A stretch of 64,000 bases of DNA, taken from NCBI GenBank assembly GCA_029168955.1, contig JAPDOI010000133.1, forward strand, positions 869,001-933,000. Direction: 5' to 3'. Below, in pieces: positions 11,183-22,041 of this stretch. Below the pieces are notes generated by a model, which searched no databases, was not told where the DNA came from, and was given only the letters and a program-made list of their open reading frames with translations. Source of the stretch: Aplectana chamaeleonis (Eukaryota > Nematoda > Chromadorea > Rhabditida > Cosmocercidae). A program made the position numbers and the translations under genes. Each line of letters opens with the position of its first letter. Position 1 is the first letter of the stretch.

Positions 11183-12251
11183 TTAAAGGCACAGTCAATG
11201 CTCAAGGGCCAAATCTGAGATTTCCACATAATTGTCAAGAAGACACACCCCATATTACACCTGCCACGTACGAGCTCTCGATTCCTCCGAATAAGCGAGA
11301 TATAGGAGGAAGCCACCCTGGGGCGCCCCCATCGGGAAGCCACTTTGGCACGCCCCTTTTACGATCTTTCGAGCTCAACAGTGGCGAGATGAGCGGCGAT
11401 TTCCTACCGATCACCCCGTTCTTCCCTTCATTCTCAACTCTTTGTTTAGGCTGGCTCGCACCAATAGGTTGCAAAATACGGAAGTTACAAGCCTCGGACA
11501 ACTCGTCCACCATGCTTCCGCAGCCCAATCTTTGAGTGGCCATAACTCCGTTCCCAGGGGGTCTTGTGCGATTCCAGATACATCATTAGAATCAGCGTGG
11601 GACCGTTTCCAAAATGAGCAGAAAAACAGAATAATGATTTCAAGGTTGGACTGTGCCTTTAATGAGGATTATGGTTTTTACAGGTAAGATAATACATATG
11701 ATATGAGGTGCTACGTTTAAGGCGTAAACTACGGATGTGTCATTTCAGTAATTTCACATCTTGCTCCGCGAACATATCAGGTGTTCTATATCGCACGGAA
11801 GAGTGAGTGACTTGACATTTTAACAATACGTTCCATAAATTTTTAAGTGTAGAATTTTATAGAATTATCTCGATGCTCATGATCGTTTCATTTTTCTTGT
11901 TTGTGCGGCGACGAAGATTAATGAAAATGCTTTTCTTTCTGCTGCAGACGGAACTAAGCGTCCTCTTCAGGTGGGTATTTAAAACCATTTTTAACCCATT
12001 TTCTGTTTTATATTCTATTCAAGTGTGTTTGTGACCTTAGGGCCCAGCAGTTTTGTAGGGAGACTAGTGCGTTGTACTTATTTATTGAGGTGAAATTCCG
12101 GTGCACAACTGCGGGCAAACGCTGTTGCGATAGGCGCGCTACGCAGAGTCGTGTTGGGAGCGGGTGATCGTGCTGGGACCACTCGCTGGTGGCACGGTTA
12201 TCTCCTAGTTGTGTGCCACATAGCGGTTGTCCGCACTTTACGTACAGGAAT
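11183..12251 (+). repeat. Direct duplication of a ~1.05-kb block, copy 1
   Basis: Nearly identical to 13909-14944. The match covers the whole TTAA MITE and about 590 bp of right flank, and ends at cgtacaggaat in both, beyond which the sequences differ. The repeat is therefore larger than the MITE. The shared flank carries splice-like borders around two short segments (11749-11802, 11950-11972). Confidence 0.9.
11187..11658. mobile_element. TTAA-flanked MITE, AGGCACAG subfamily
   Basis: Bordered by TTAA at 11183-11186 and 11659-11662. Ends: AGGCACAGTC at the left and GGTTGGACTGTGCCT at the right. 472 bp, non-coding. Its interior contains a segment (caagcctcggacaactcgtc) that reappears inverted in the AGGCAGTG-type MITE at 28131-28614. 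Confidence 0.9.
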
Positions 12252-12334
12252 CACAAAATGCACAGAATCCTGCTCCAATATCATACGCTGTTGTCGGATC
12301 TGTTCTTGGAGAAGACTCAAATTATGAAGTCTGA
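11749..12334 (+). CDS. Candidate 3' exons of an unidentified host gene (partial)
   Basis: Three segments share one frame across consensus borders: exon a 11749-11802 (after tgtcatttcag, before GTGAGT), exon b 11950-11972 (after ttctgctgcag, before GTGGGT) and exon c 12248-12334 (after cgtacag, ending in TGA). The joined product reads through HLAPRTYQVFYIARK, NGTKRPLQ, ESQNAQNPAPISYAVVG and ends in EDSNYEV. The phases agree at both joins (1+2, then 0). I do not recognise the protein, and upstream exons are not visible; they would lie beyond the MITE and the CR1 copy. The segments are short, so a chance match to splice consensus remains possible. Exons a and b are duplicated at 14440 and 14640. 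Confidence 0.35.
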
Positions 12335-13433
12335 AGGAGCATTCATCGGCATTTGCATTCTCGCTCTGATGATGCCACGTTCCTTCACGCGAATCAAAGT
12401 AAAGCAGACGACTGAGCCTACATGGATCCTACACATACAGTGCGTTTCATTATATACTTCCACCATGAATTTTAAAGATATCGCTCTCCAGCGTTATGCT
12501 GAGCCTAGTCATTTGTGATGAGCGAATTCAGGGCGTTAAAAACCTATATATCCACATTTCCGGAATCCCATAATTCCAAGAACTTTTTTAATTTCACCTT
12601 TTTCGATTTTTGGCCATTTCATAATATACTTCCTCCTTGCATAAATAGCTATTAGAAAACTTTTCTGGTTCAACCAAATCGAATTTTCGGGTCAAAATGG
12701 ATTACAATGTTCCATCTCTATATGAGTCGTAATCCTACTCTGCCTAGGGGTGAATGAAACCCAGATCTGGGCCTCCTATGACACCGGGATGAGCGACTGT
12801 CGCATCCATGGTCGAGATGATTGAAGCCACTAAGCCGAGGATACTGGAAAACACGTACTTCTAAAGTTACAGTGATGGCTAGGATGAGCGTAAAACTCTC
12901 TAAAAGAGATCTAGAGCGATTTTGGAAGCGCAAATCCAACAATCCAGATTCAGGTTAAACTTGGAGTGCTTACTTCCAAGTTCGCTGTCTGAAGGGAGTC
13001 GAAACGCATCGATAGCCCTGCCAGAGAAATGATACAAGCCTTCATGCGTAGAAGGCGCTTGGAATACCGCTATTCTCGGAGTTGTGCGACGGAACATGAC
13101 CGCCGAATTGAGTTTGGTGAGGTTCGAGGTTGGGGTGGAGATCTGAGCAGGACATGCTCATTGAAAATTGGTCTGTGATGTCCATGTGATCTTCTCCAGC
13201 AAGAAGAAAGCCGACCTAGGCAGACCTGATCAAATGTAGACCAATCGGCGTGATTCAAGGAGACAAACCTAATGCTTCTCTAGACCCAACTTTGGAGGAG
13301 GATCTTTGTCGACGTGGGAGGGCATTCTGTCGCGACAACAGTCTTCAGCTGGATTTTGTCTCTTGTTCGTCTCTTGTCGTGCGGGCTCAGGCGAGTATCA
13401 AAAAGTTTTCTGTATCACCTTCAGTCTCTTTAA
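12335..13433. other. Unassigned region
   Basis: Short open frames on both strands, none with a recognisable motif. 12540-12700 is AT-rich; 12720-13260 has ordinary composition and could hold diverged coding or repeat sequence. Confidence 0.4.
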
Positions 13434-13910
13434 AGGCACAGTACACCCTCAGATATGAATTTTAAGATTTTCATGTAATTGTGTAGAAGACCCTCTTGTA
13501 TAACACGTGCCAAATGCGAGATCTCAATTTCTCCAAATAAGCGAGATATAAGCGACCACCACAGGCCCGACTCTTCGCTCACTACCACAGGCCCGACCCC
13601 CAACATACTTTCGAACTCGATAGCGGATGGATGGATGGATGAATTCTCGACAAATCGCCGTTCTTCAGTCCATTGCCGGACTGTCTTCTTATCCTGGCTC
13701 GCTCTCGCGCAACAATTGCAAAATGAAGAGAAATACAGGCCTGAGACAACCTGTCCACCAATTTTTCTCCCTCAAAATCTAGAGAACTTTGAAGAGCCAA
13801 AACTCTGGTCATAGAGGGTCCTATACGATTTCAGGAATACCACTGTTATCAGCGTGTGACTCTCTTAAAGATAAGCATGAGATCTGAAAATTAAATTTTG
13901 GGTGTCCTGT
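13434..13910. mobile_element. TTAA MITE, AGGCACAGTACACC subfamily, right end fused to the next MITE
   Basis: The left end AGGCACAGTACACCCTCA follows TTAA (13430-13433). The right end reads ...TTTTGGGTGTCCTGT and lacks the final GCCT because another MITE starts directly there. A fragment of the same subfamily lies at 40277. Confidence 0.75.
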
Positions 13911-14944
13911 AAAGGCACAGTCCAACCTCAAGGGCGAAATCTGAGATTTCCACATAATCGTGAAGTCGAGATTCCTCCGAATAAGCTAAATATAGGAGGA
14001 AGCCACCTTGGGGCGCCTCCATCAGGAAGCCACTTTGGCACGCCCATTTTGCGATCTTTCGAGCTCAACAGTGGCAAGATGAAGGGTGGTTTCCGATCAA
14101 TAGCCCTGTTCTTCCCTTCATACTTTTCCTCTCTCTTTATTCAAGTCGGCTCGCACCAATAGGTTGCAAAATACGGAAGTTACAAGCCTCGGACAACTCG
14201 TCCACCATGCTTCCGCAGCCCAATCTTTGAGGCCATAACTCCGTTCCCAGGGTCTTGTGCGATTCCAGATACATCATTAGAATCAGCGTGGGACCGTTTC
14301 CAAAATCAGCAGAAAAACAGAATAATGATTTCAAGGTTGGACTGTGCCTTTAATGAGGATCATGGTTTTTACAGGTAAGATAATACATATGATATGAGGT
14401 GCTACGTTTAAGGCGTAAACTACGGATGTGTTATTTCAGTAATTTCACATCTTGCTCCGCGAACATATCAGGTGTTCTATATCGCACGGAAGGGTGAGTG
14501 ACTTGACATTTTAACAATACGTTCCATAAATTTTTAAGTGTAGAATTTTTATAGAATTATCTCGATGCTCATGATCGTTTCATTTTTCTTGTTTGTGCGG
14601 CGACGAAGATTAATGAAAATGCTTTTCTTTCTGCTGCAGACGGAACAAAGCGTCCTCTTCAGGGTGGGTATTTAAAACCATTTTTAACCCATTTTCTGTT
14701 TTATATTCTATTCAAGTGTGTTTGTGACCTTAGGGCCCAGCAGTTTTGTAGGGAGACTAGTGCGTTGTACTTATTTATTGAGGTGAAATTCCGGTGCACA
14801 ACTGCGGGCAAACGCTGTTGCGATAGGCGCGCTACGCAGAGTCGTGTTGGGAGCGGGGTGATCGTGCTGGGACCACTCGCTGGTGGCACGGTTATCTCCT
14901 AGTTGTGTGCTACATAGCGGTTGTCCGCACTTACGTACAGGAAT
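13909..14944 (+). repeat. Direct duplication of a ~1.05-kb block, copy 2 (with TTAA MITE 13913-14349)
   Basis: Second copy of 11183-12251. Its MITE ends are AGGCACAGTCCAACCTCA and GGTTGGACTGTGCCT, with TTAA on the right (14350-14353) and GTAA on the left. The flank continues to 14944 with scattered substitutions and single-base indels. Confidence 0.9.
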
Positions 14945-15227
14945 TTCCCTCTGAAAAGAGAGTAGAAGCAGATGGAGGTTTCGCCTTTGCCGATATTAAT
15001 TTTACTGTTTTAGATAGACTACATGGCTAGGTATATGTATAGAATCTGCTCAAAAATCTGCGAAAATGTTTCTCTCAACTCCATTTGTGGAATTTCAACA
15101 TATCAACGAAGTAGGTTTTTTGGAGCTGAAACTTTGTTCGACTGCGACGTACTTATCTTCTGTATTTCAGCGCCGCTTCAGCATTTTACGCGGTGGTGCT
15201 GTGGACTACATTGAAGAATCGTGGTGA
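14440..15227 (+). pseudogene. Duplicated exon-like segments with a different downstream end
   Basis: Segments a' (14440-14493) and b' (14640-14662) repeat the candidate exons of copy 1, with one residue change (N to D at the join). An extra G after b' (cagggtgggt) shifts the likely donor by one base. Downstream differs from copy 1: 14941 onward could encode EFPSEKRVEADGGFAFADIN to a stop, and a segment after tcttctgtatttcag at 15171 could encode RRFSILRGGAVDYIEESW to TGA, followed by an AATAAA at 15418. Which segments are spliced, if any, cannot be decided from sequence alone. Confidence 0.3.
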
Positions 15228-15417
15228 AAATGAGACTGGCGTGGATTTTAAGCTTTCTCCGTCGACTTCGCTGCCTGCTGTCATCCTGATCACTGAAATT
15301 ACCCTGATTATAACTACCAAGTGCATAAGAATTTTCTTCACAAAACGCTTGATTTTCACTCACGCATGTACCATTATTATATTGTGTGGAACTGCTGTTA
15401 TAAAGTGTTATAAAATG

Positions 15418-15423
15418 AATAAA
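15418..15423 (+). promoter_or_regulatory. Possible polyadenylation signal AATAAA
   Basis: AATAAA about 190 bases after the possible terminal exon ending near 15227. Only meaningful if that exon is real. Confidence 0.25.
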
Positions 15424-15665
15424 TACTTGTGATATCTCTGTTTTGATGACTTAGGAAGGGATAAGGACTTGTATGAAAAATCTGAGCAAGTTTGCAGCGC
15501 AATGTAAGTTTCGGAGCAGAAATAGTAGGAACAAAGGAAGGAGCGCAGCGAAAACGGTGAAAAACGTCTATCGTGCCTCTAATGGGAATGCCGCTGTTGT
15601 CGTGACGCGCTCGACGAAATTCTGTGTGGGTGTAGTTAACGCGCTCCAATGACAATCATTTTCAG

Positions 15666-15734
15666 CGACGCCTCGGCAAATGGTCGGTGACGGCTCCCGG
15701 GGGGTTCGGCCGCCGACCATTTGCCGAGGCGTCG
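15666..15734. repeat. Perfect 22-bp inverted repeat (hairpin)
   Basis: 15666-15687 is the exact reverse complement of 15713-15734, with a 25-base GC-rich loop. The arm core is CCTCGGCAAATGGTCGG. It may be the whole of a tiny palindromic element. Confidence 0.9.
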
Positions 15735-15769
15735 TGCCTCAAAACTATCTGGAGGTTTTGCAAAATAGC

Positions 15770-16325
15770 TGATTTTCAAATTCAAATCTGAAAACTTAGC
15801 TTCCCGGCAAGAAGTATTTGGCAATGTCATTAAGAAGTCGTTTCAAACGTATCTTGAAGTATCTTTGAAAAGTGATTTGGCGTAAAATAGCCTTGAGTAA
15901 CAAAGCAGGAAATGAAGTGAAATAACCAATGATTTGGTGGTCGATCATTTCCACAAGCTTCTCCGTTAAACTTATCAAAACGAAATCAAGCACGATATGG
16001 AATGGAGCCTCGCGTTCACCTAGCTTGACCTATGCTTGTTTCCTTATTACAGCTTCCAAAAATGGCTTAATGTTTCTGTTGCGCGCTTGATTTCGTTTTG
16101 ATAAGTTTAACGGAGAAGCTTGTGAAATGATCGAACCACCAAATCGTATTTTTTGGTTATTTCACTTCATTTCCCTGCTTTTTTTGTTAATCAAGGCTAT
16201 TTTACGCCAAATCACTTCTCAAAGATATTTCAAGATACTTTTGAAATTTTTTTTGACTTCTTAATGACATTGCCAAATCGCTACTTTTGCCGGAAAGCTA
16301 AATTTTTAAGAATTTCACACATGTT
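15770..16325. mobile_element. Fold-back repeat, ~210-bp arms
   Basis: The left arm (about 15785-15995) and the right arm (about 16083-16310) are inverted copies: ttgataagtttaacggagaa and ctattttacgccaaatcac on the right arm have reverse complements on the left. The loop is about 90 bp. Arm identity is roughly 90 percent by eye. No coding capacity. Confidence 0.85.
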
Positions 16326-17289
16326 TCCCAAAGGTTTCCTTTCTGACTCCAATTTTGCTCAACGATTTCCATTTTGGAATGATGAAACATCTAACAGACG
16401 ATATTGTTGTATGAGGACAATTTTCAAAGTTATCACCACAAACATTAAAAAATACCACTCATTGGAGCATGTGAGATCATAATATTTTCGATCATTAATA
16501 CTTATTTGATCTTGCATGATGAGGAATATTTCTCAAACAAATGACTTAGAGCCATCAACAATCAAAAATCATTGCGGCATTTTGTGCAACAGACGAAAAA
16601 AATCTATATTATTGATTGGCATATATCGATAATGACTGATGAGCAAAATTCCTCAACCAAGAAAACCAATCCCAGAAGCAATCACCAATGTTCGCCGCAT
16701 TTTGTGCAAAAGCACGAAAATCGATACTATTGATTATCGATCGATGACATGTCATGAGAACGAATTCCTGACCAGTTTAGTACTTACCTCCGACAACCTG
16801 TGTTGATTGGCTGCAAATTCACCGACACACCCCGGTCTCCACAGCCGCAGCAGAAAAAGCAGTTTTCGTGCTCCACGGCTAATTTAGTATGTAAACCCAC
16901 GTTTCTTGTGGTACCTTCACAGTAAAGGTATCGAGTTCAAAATGGAATAGGAGCGACCTGCATCCATTTCCAGCCTCCTGTCCAAAAATGAGCTCACTAG
17001 CTCAATTTTAACTGGTAGCACAAGATCGTGAACGCCATCTGAATAAAAAAGGAGATTAACAGAGAAAACGCGATTTTTCAAAATTTTCTCAAACCCTAGC
17101 AAACCATTCTAAACCATTTTTTGGGCATTATATACACAACTTTTGCGCTCTTTCAATGCAATTAAGAGCTAATTTCTACCTTCACCATGAACTTAGATTT
17201 CGAAAACGGGTTGCGCGCGTGGCCAGTTCAAAACCAATCTGGCGGCGCTTCGCGCGCACCGCAATTTATTACACGTGCCTACTCAGAGA
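16326..17289. other. Unassigned; two diverged ~130-bp direct units
   Basis: 16570-16660 and 16695-16770 share gcattttgtgcaa, a polyA-rich stretch, attattgatt and the palindromic tatcgata. The rest shows nothing I can assign. Confidence 0.5.
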
Positions 17290-17400
17290 AACTCACGGCC
17301 GTCAGATGAGCTTTCCGGACGGTCCGCGGCGCTTGACGGCTGATCCGCGGCACAATTGATAATGGGACAGTCAAACGGCCGATCCGCGGCGCTGTGTGTT
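17290..17400 (+). mobile_element. Small CCGCGG-rich element with CTCAGAGAAA end
   Basis: Standalone copy of the insert seen at 10469-10582, in the opposite orientation. It starts CTCAGAGAAACTCACGGCC and continues with repeated GATCCGCGGC words. Confidence 0.7.
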
Positions 17401-17405
17401 CTAGA

Positions 17406-17500
17406 TCAGGGATGTGCGGAATTTTCTGTTTTCTGTTTTCGCCCATTTTTGGCCATTTTTTCTGTTTTCTGTAAAAATAGGCAAAATTGACAGAAACAGA
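17406..17500. mobile_element. hAT-like terminal segment
   Basis: CAGGGATGTGCGGAATTTTC matches the 15-bp terminus of the hAT-like element at 26645-30000 (CAGGGCTGTGCGGAA at its right end) and is followed by repeated TTTTCTG words, as subterminal repeats. I found no second end or target duplication. Confidence 0.45.
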
Positions 17501-17839
17501 AAAACGTGTACCGCGATTTGCAGCAGGATTTTTTGATTTTTCGAAGCTAAGCCGATAGGGTGAGGACGTACCTCACCCAGGCTCAGTTGTACCACGCCAG
17601 ACACTTTTATCTCGCTGTAGTGGTTATCCATTAGGGCACGTGTGGCGCGGTGGGAGAAAACGGTGCTGTTAGCTGTACACGGTCGGGTTAGATCCTCGCC
17701 GAGGTAAACCAAACCAAGCAAACTCCGGGGTCCTTCAATTGGTAAGAGAATCATGAAGGGAGATGAAGGCACTTATTGGTAAGTCGGCTGGCCCCCGCAA
17801 CTCCACTAAATAAGCACGAAGCCCATTCCTCTGAAAAAA

Positions 17840-18100
17840 TGTGCCGTGTGTCAGTGCCGGCGAAGTACCGCGATTCTCGACTGTGCCGCGATAGTTCCGC
17901 GATAGCGCCGCAGCGGCTCCGTGATCAGACGATTCTGCTGCCGTGCCTTGAGCCTCGACATCGCGGCAATAGTACCGCAGCAGCTCCGCGTCAGAACCGC
18001 GCCGGCTCCGCGAGGATGCAGCAGCGAACCCGCATGGAGTACGATGCACCTGTCCTGTGTGGTGAAACGAAATTGTCGCCGGTTCAATATACCCAAGTTT
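17840..18100. repeat. Degenerate GGCTCCGCGA-type short repeats
   Basis: Repeated words such as ccgcgatag, ggctccg and ccgcagc, like those in the elements at 53788 and 60307. An SL1-like word (tacccaagtttgag) lies at about 18082-18095. Confidence 0.55.
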
Positions 18101-18239
18101 GAGGTGCATTCCGTGTTTCCTTGTGCGCAAAAGCGGCGGTAACTCTCTGTCCTTATCAGACAAAGGACGTAGCAGACCGCAGGTGCGAATTTTTTTATTG
18201 CAACTAGACCCTCTAGTTGTCTTATAATTCTTAATAACT

Positions 18240-18515
18240 TCCTCAGGTAAAACTAGTTGTCCAGAATATATCGAGAAGTTGTCGAGAATCGGTCGAGAAT
18301 CGAGAAGTTGTTCAGAAAGTGGAGAGAAGTTGTCGAGAATTCTGGCAGATGGGGAAGTTGTCGAGAATTTCGGAAAAGTTGTCCAGAATTCTGGAAAAAA
18401 TGTCGAGAACTCAGGAGAAGGACATAGTTGATGAGAATTCCGTGAGAATTCTGGACAACTTTTTCTCCGAAACGAGAATGTCAAAAACTTGTCGAGAATT
18501 CAGGACACATCGAAC
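18240..18515. repeat. Degenerate GAAGTTGTCGAGAATTC tandem repeat
   Basis: gagaagttgtcgagaat, aagttgtccagaattctgg and relatives recur every ~20-40 bases, some inverted (ccgtgagaattctggacaac). Non-coding. Confidence 0.75.
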
Positions 18516-20029
18516 TTGAGCAAGCTGGTTATCGTTTATAATTTATTCCACCGAACTCTTGAACATCACATTTCTATGGGATTTTCCATGTTTACGAGTT
18601 TTGACATATCGGTTTTACCGGAAGATTGTAAATTGAAGTAACTAAATTTCAGAGTTTTCGCGATTCCAAGTACTGAACTTTCTTTTTATGATTCGTTACT
18701 GGAAAATGAGATTTTAAATATCATTATTCAAAAAGTTGTTCTAGAATAATCAAAATGACGTTGAGAATTAGGAATATTCAATCGAAAAAAATCTTAAGTG
18801 ATTCAGTTCTGGCTTAAATATGAACCTCTCAACCTTGCAATAATTCTTTAGCATCAAGAATCTTTTGAATCGTCTCAGAGTTCAATTGTAGCGCCATCTT
18901 TTGCGGCGATTCTTCAATCAAGCACGCTTTGTTCTACTCAGAACTTTTTAGATTACTTGATTCCCAGCAATCACTGGCAAAATCAACTTTAATTCGACTA
19001 ATTTAACTTGAAACCAACTCACTTCAACTAAGTATCGACTTATGCAGGAGACTATCAACTATGAATTGACTTCATAACAACTGTAGCCCCACTTTGCGCT
19101 CCTGAACTACGGAAAACAACTCGGAATCCACCTTGCCAGTCGATTAGGGATGCTATAACGGCAGAAACAGGCTTCGATTCACTTTTAATACAATTCAAAT
19201 GCCGGCGAGCGCCGATTTCGAAACGCGGGAGATTTTCTTCTCCAAGAATTTTTACACTCTCCTATCGCTCGCTATCTTCTGCGAGCTCTTATTTTCATTT
19301 TTTTCTCTTTTGCTTTTGCTTCCTATTCTCGTGCTTCAGCTTGAGAGCGGTAATTTTTCTATTTAACATTTTGTTAAACTCTCAGCCAAATCTGGCGGTT
19401 TTCAAGCCGAAAGTTTATAAAAATGCAGAGAATAGGTTGTGCGAATTCGCTACTATGTTTTCTAGCTAAACCCCTGGGCCATCAAAGTTGAATCGGCATT
19501 TTGACCCACTCGACTGATTTAACTTTTTCATCGATTCTCGTAAGCTTTTCTCTCGCTAAGCTAAGCAATACATGACAAATTAAATTGCGTTGGGTAGGGA
19601 TTAGTGAAGCGAGTATTGAATAAGAGCAAGGTTGGGAGTTTAATTTTTTTTACAAAATAAATCAGTGACCCTGTTCTATCGAGAACTCGACCAACGCTTA
19701 TTTTCTCTCGAAAGGTTTGAGTGTCCTGACAACTTTGGCGACTTTGATGGATGGATTGAAAGGGAATGGATGCACTCAATGATCTCAGTCTCAAAATTTC
19801 AAAAACAATTTGGATATAATTCCAGCATATTTTCAAGGACTGCCAGGTTCCCCTGTAGAAGAGAGAGCAGCAGATAGAAAAAAAAAGAGCGGGCTTCAAA
19901 AATCGAGAAAGTTGGGAAGACCTTCTGTGAGACTCCAATACCACAGTGTTTTTTCATTTCCTGTCATTGATGGCCACTATGACTCATCATCGTTAGTCTC
20001 CTGTCTACTTTTACATTTTCCTTTTTTTC
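18516..20029. other. AT-rich spacer, nothing recognised
   Basis: No known family, tandem repeat or convincing coding frame. Confidence 0.4.
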
Positions 20030-20210
20030 GAATATTCGACTTCTCGAATAATCCGGAAATCGACACTTTTCGATTATCGGTTTTTCTAATTATTCGGAAA
20101 TCGACGCTTTTCAAATATCCGGTTCTCCGAATATCTCGGATATTTCCACTCTTTCGAATATTCCATATTCCGGAGTAATTCGGAATTTGGACTTTTTCGA
20201 ATATTGCTCT
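20030..20210. repeat. Degenerate CGAATATTCG-type repeat
   Basis: Repeated tcgaatattc, aattattcggaaatcgac and similar words over about 180 bp. It resembles the subterminal arrays of the hAT-like element at 30055-32940, but no terminal motif is visible here. Confidence 0.6.
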
Positions 20211-21345
20211 GGTATTCCACCAGAACCCTGGGCGCTATCTTTGTTCTGGGATACCAGTGAAAAGTATCACTTTGTTTCTGCCGCTTATAATGCCTTGTAA
20301 ACTCTTGATAGATCCGGAGTTAACAGAGTGAGTATACGAGATTCGTCCAAAAATGAAGGGCGTAATATGGTGTTGTACTTTAGGGATTATTTTCTAACAA
20401 GCGTGGTACCCTGTACCTGTTGGCGCATCCTGATGCATCGGAAAGGGTTGTTGACAAGTCTATAGACTGTATTCGTCAGGATTCTGCAATACGGTATAAA
20501 CAACTAGATGACAGCATAAGACCGCTAGCTTGTTATATAGTTGTTCTTACAGTATACATAGGTGATTGTTGTTGACAAGTTGGTGAGCCTCAAGTTGTTA
20601 TCCACATAGGAACAACTATACCGCGAGTCGTTAGCTGTTTTCAAAGTCGAAATCAAGTAAACAAAAATGTTCTGAGTACTGCCAAAATCTGCTCAAGCGT
20701 TTCAGCCGCGAGCTATCGTGTTCTCACAAGGATACGAGCACCACTGGAGTGCGATCCTCTTTTCTCAACACCGGATTAGGACCTCGGTGGAGTAATTAAA
20801 ATTTTCAAGACCGAAATCAAGCCAGTGAGGGGTACGTCGGTCGGTATTATACAGGCACTGAACGCGAACGAATCTGTTCGCCAATTTGTTTCGTCTGCGA
20901 CTAGCACAGAGTAAGCAAAATGTTTTATTTACGAGAATACGAAACAGTCAAAAAGTGCAGTAGAATGTAGTGTTAGAAACGCAGTAGAATATGATGGCGG
21001 TAGTGGGTGATGACGGGTGCTCGTTGACGACGGCTCGTTGGGCGTGTTAGCAACTGGAGGCGGCGGCGACAGGAGCAGAGTGACGGTGGCTGGAACAGGT
21101 GCAGGAGACGGGATGGAATCTGTAACAGTGCATCGGCAGGGGTTTACATGGCGCGTTGGGCGGTCTGTGATTGGCGGGTTTTTGCGCCTAGATCAGCACA
21201 CTCCGCCTACGTGGTGATTGACTGACACGGCGACCACTCTGGTGATCTTTCATCACAACAATCTTGTTAACACTAGTTGCCGTCTTCACTGAAGATACTT
21301 TTTGAATGAATAGTTATTTACACAAGCTACCGCGCCGTTCGTCGT
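20211..21345. other. Unassigned; may include the 5' UTR of the LINE that follows
   Basis: No known coding domain. A short inverted pair (ctggtattccaccagaac with gttctgggataccag) lies at 20209-20264. The 5' limit of the LINE cannot be set without another copy. Confidence 0.35.
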
Positions 21346-21494
21346 ATGCCGCAGCGCACATTGGCGCGTCGTAGGATGGATATCCACTGTGTACAGAAAG
21401 AGCGGTTTAGCGTGCTATTAGCTGCCGAGATGTCGTACGTTCGTGCCGTGGCAGTGTGGAGGAAAGAAGACCACCTCCGTGCAAACCGACGTGA

Positions 21495-21960
21495 ATCCCT
21501 CCGCGGAGAGGGTTTTTGTCATGGGAGAGGTGCTGGCTGGCCGCAGCTCTCCTGAAGATCTTACTGCAAAGAGCCGGCGTCGAGAGGAACCCAGGACCCG
21601 CGAAGAAGAAGTACCCATGTGCCACATGCGACAGAGATGTCAATTGGTATGGAACCAGCGTCCAATGTTTTGGATGCGAAAGGTGGGTGCACTTCTCTTG
21701 TTCGGGTCTCAGCTCTGTGAGGCACCACGATTCTTCCTTTCGTTGTATTGTGTGCTCCGCCTCCAGTAACTCCAATTCCTCATCTACCAACCGCCCCCTC
21801 TTTATTGTACATATCAATCTCAACGGCCTTCGCGCCAAGCTTTCTGAATTATCTCTCTTTGCCCGTACTCATCACCCGGATGTTATCATGGTTCAGGAAA
21901 CCAAGCTGTCTCCCTCTGCTACCTCTCGACATCCAAACATCCTGGCTATACTGCTTATCA
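21495..21960 (+). pseudogene. LINE N-terminus: 2A-like motif, PHD finger, start of AP endonuclease
   Basis: One open frame after a TGA at 21492. It reads ...LLKILLQRAGVERNPGP, then a C4HC3 finger (CATCD, CFGCERWVHFSC, FRCIVC), then the endonuclease start (FIVHINLNGLRAKL, PDVIMVQETKLS with the catalytic E). No ATG precedes the 2A-like motif in this frame. The frame of ATG 21346 (MPQRTLARRRMDIH...) runs alongside and would join after an indel near 21490-21510. In related elements, 2A motifs cause ribosomes to skip one peptide bond, releasing the upstream peptide. Here the usual D before V/I-E is replaced by G, so activity is uncertain. Confidence 0.75.
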
Positions 21961-22041
21961 TACTCCTAGGTCATCCCAGGAGGCGGAGTCTCTACTTTTG
22001 TTCTGTCGTCTCTTCCCTCTCACAGCATTCCAAACACTCCA

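Noticed and set aside
17560..17720. tRNA gene or tRNA-derived SINE (GGTCGGGTTAGATCC resembles a B box)
   Set aside because: No acceptor-stem pairing or convincing A box at the right distance, and no repeated copies in the window.
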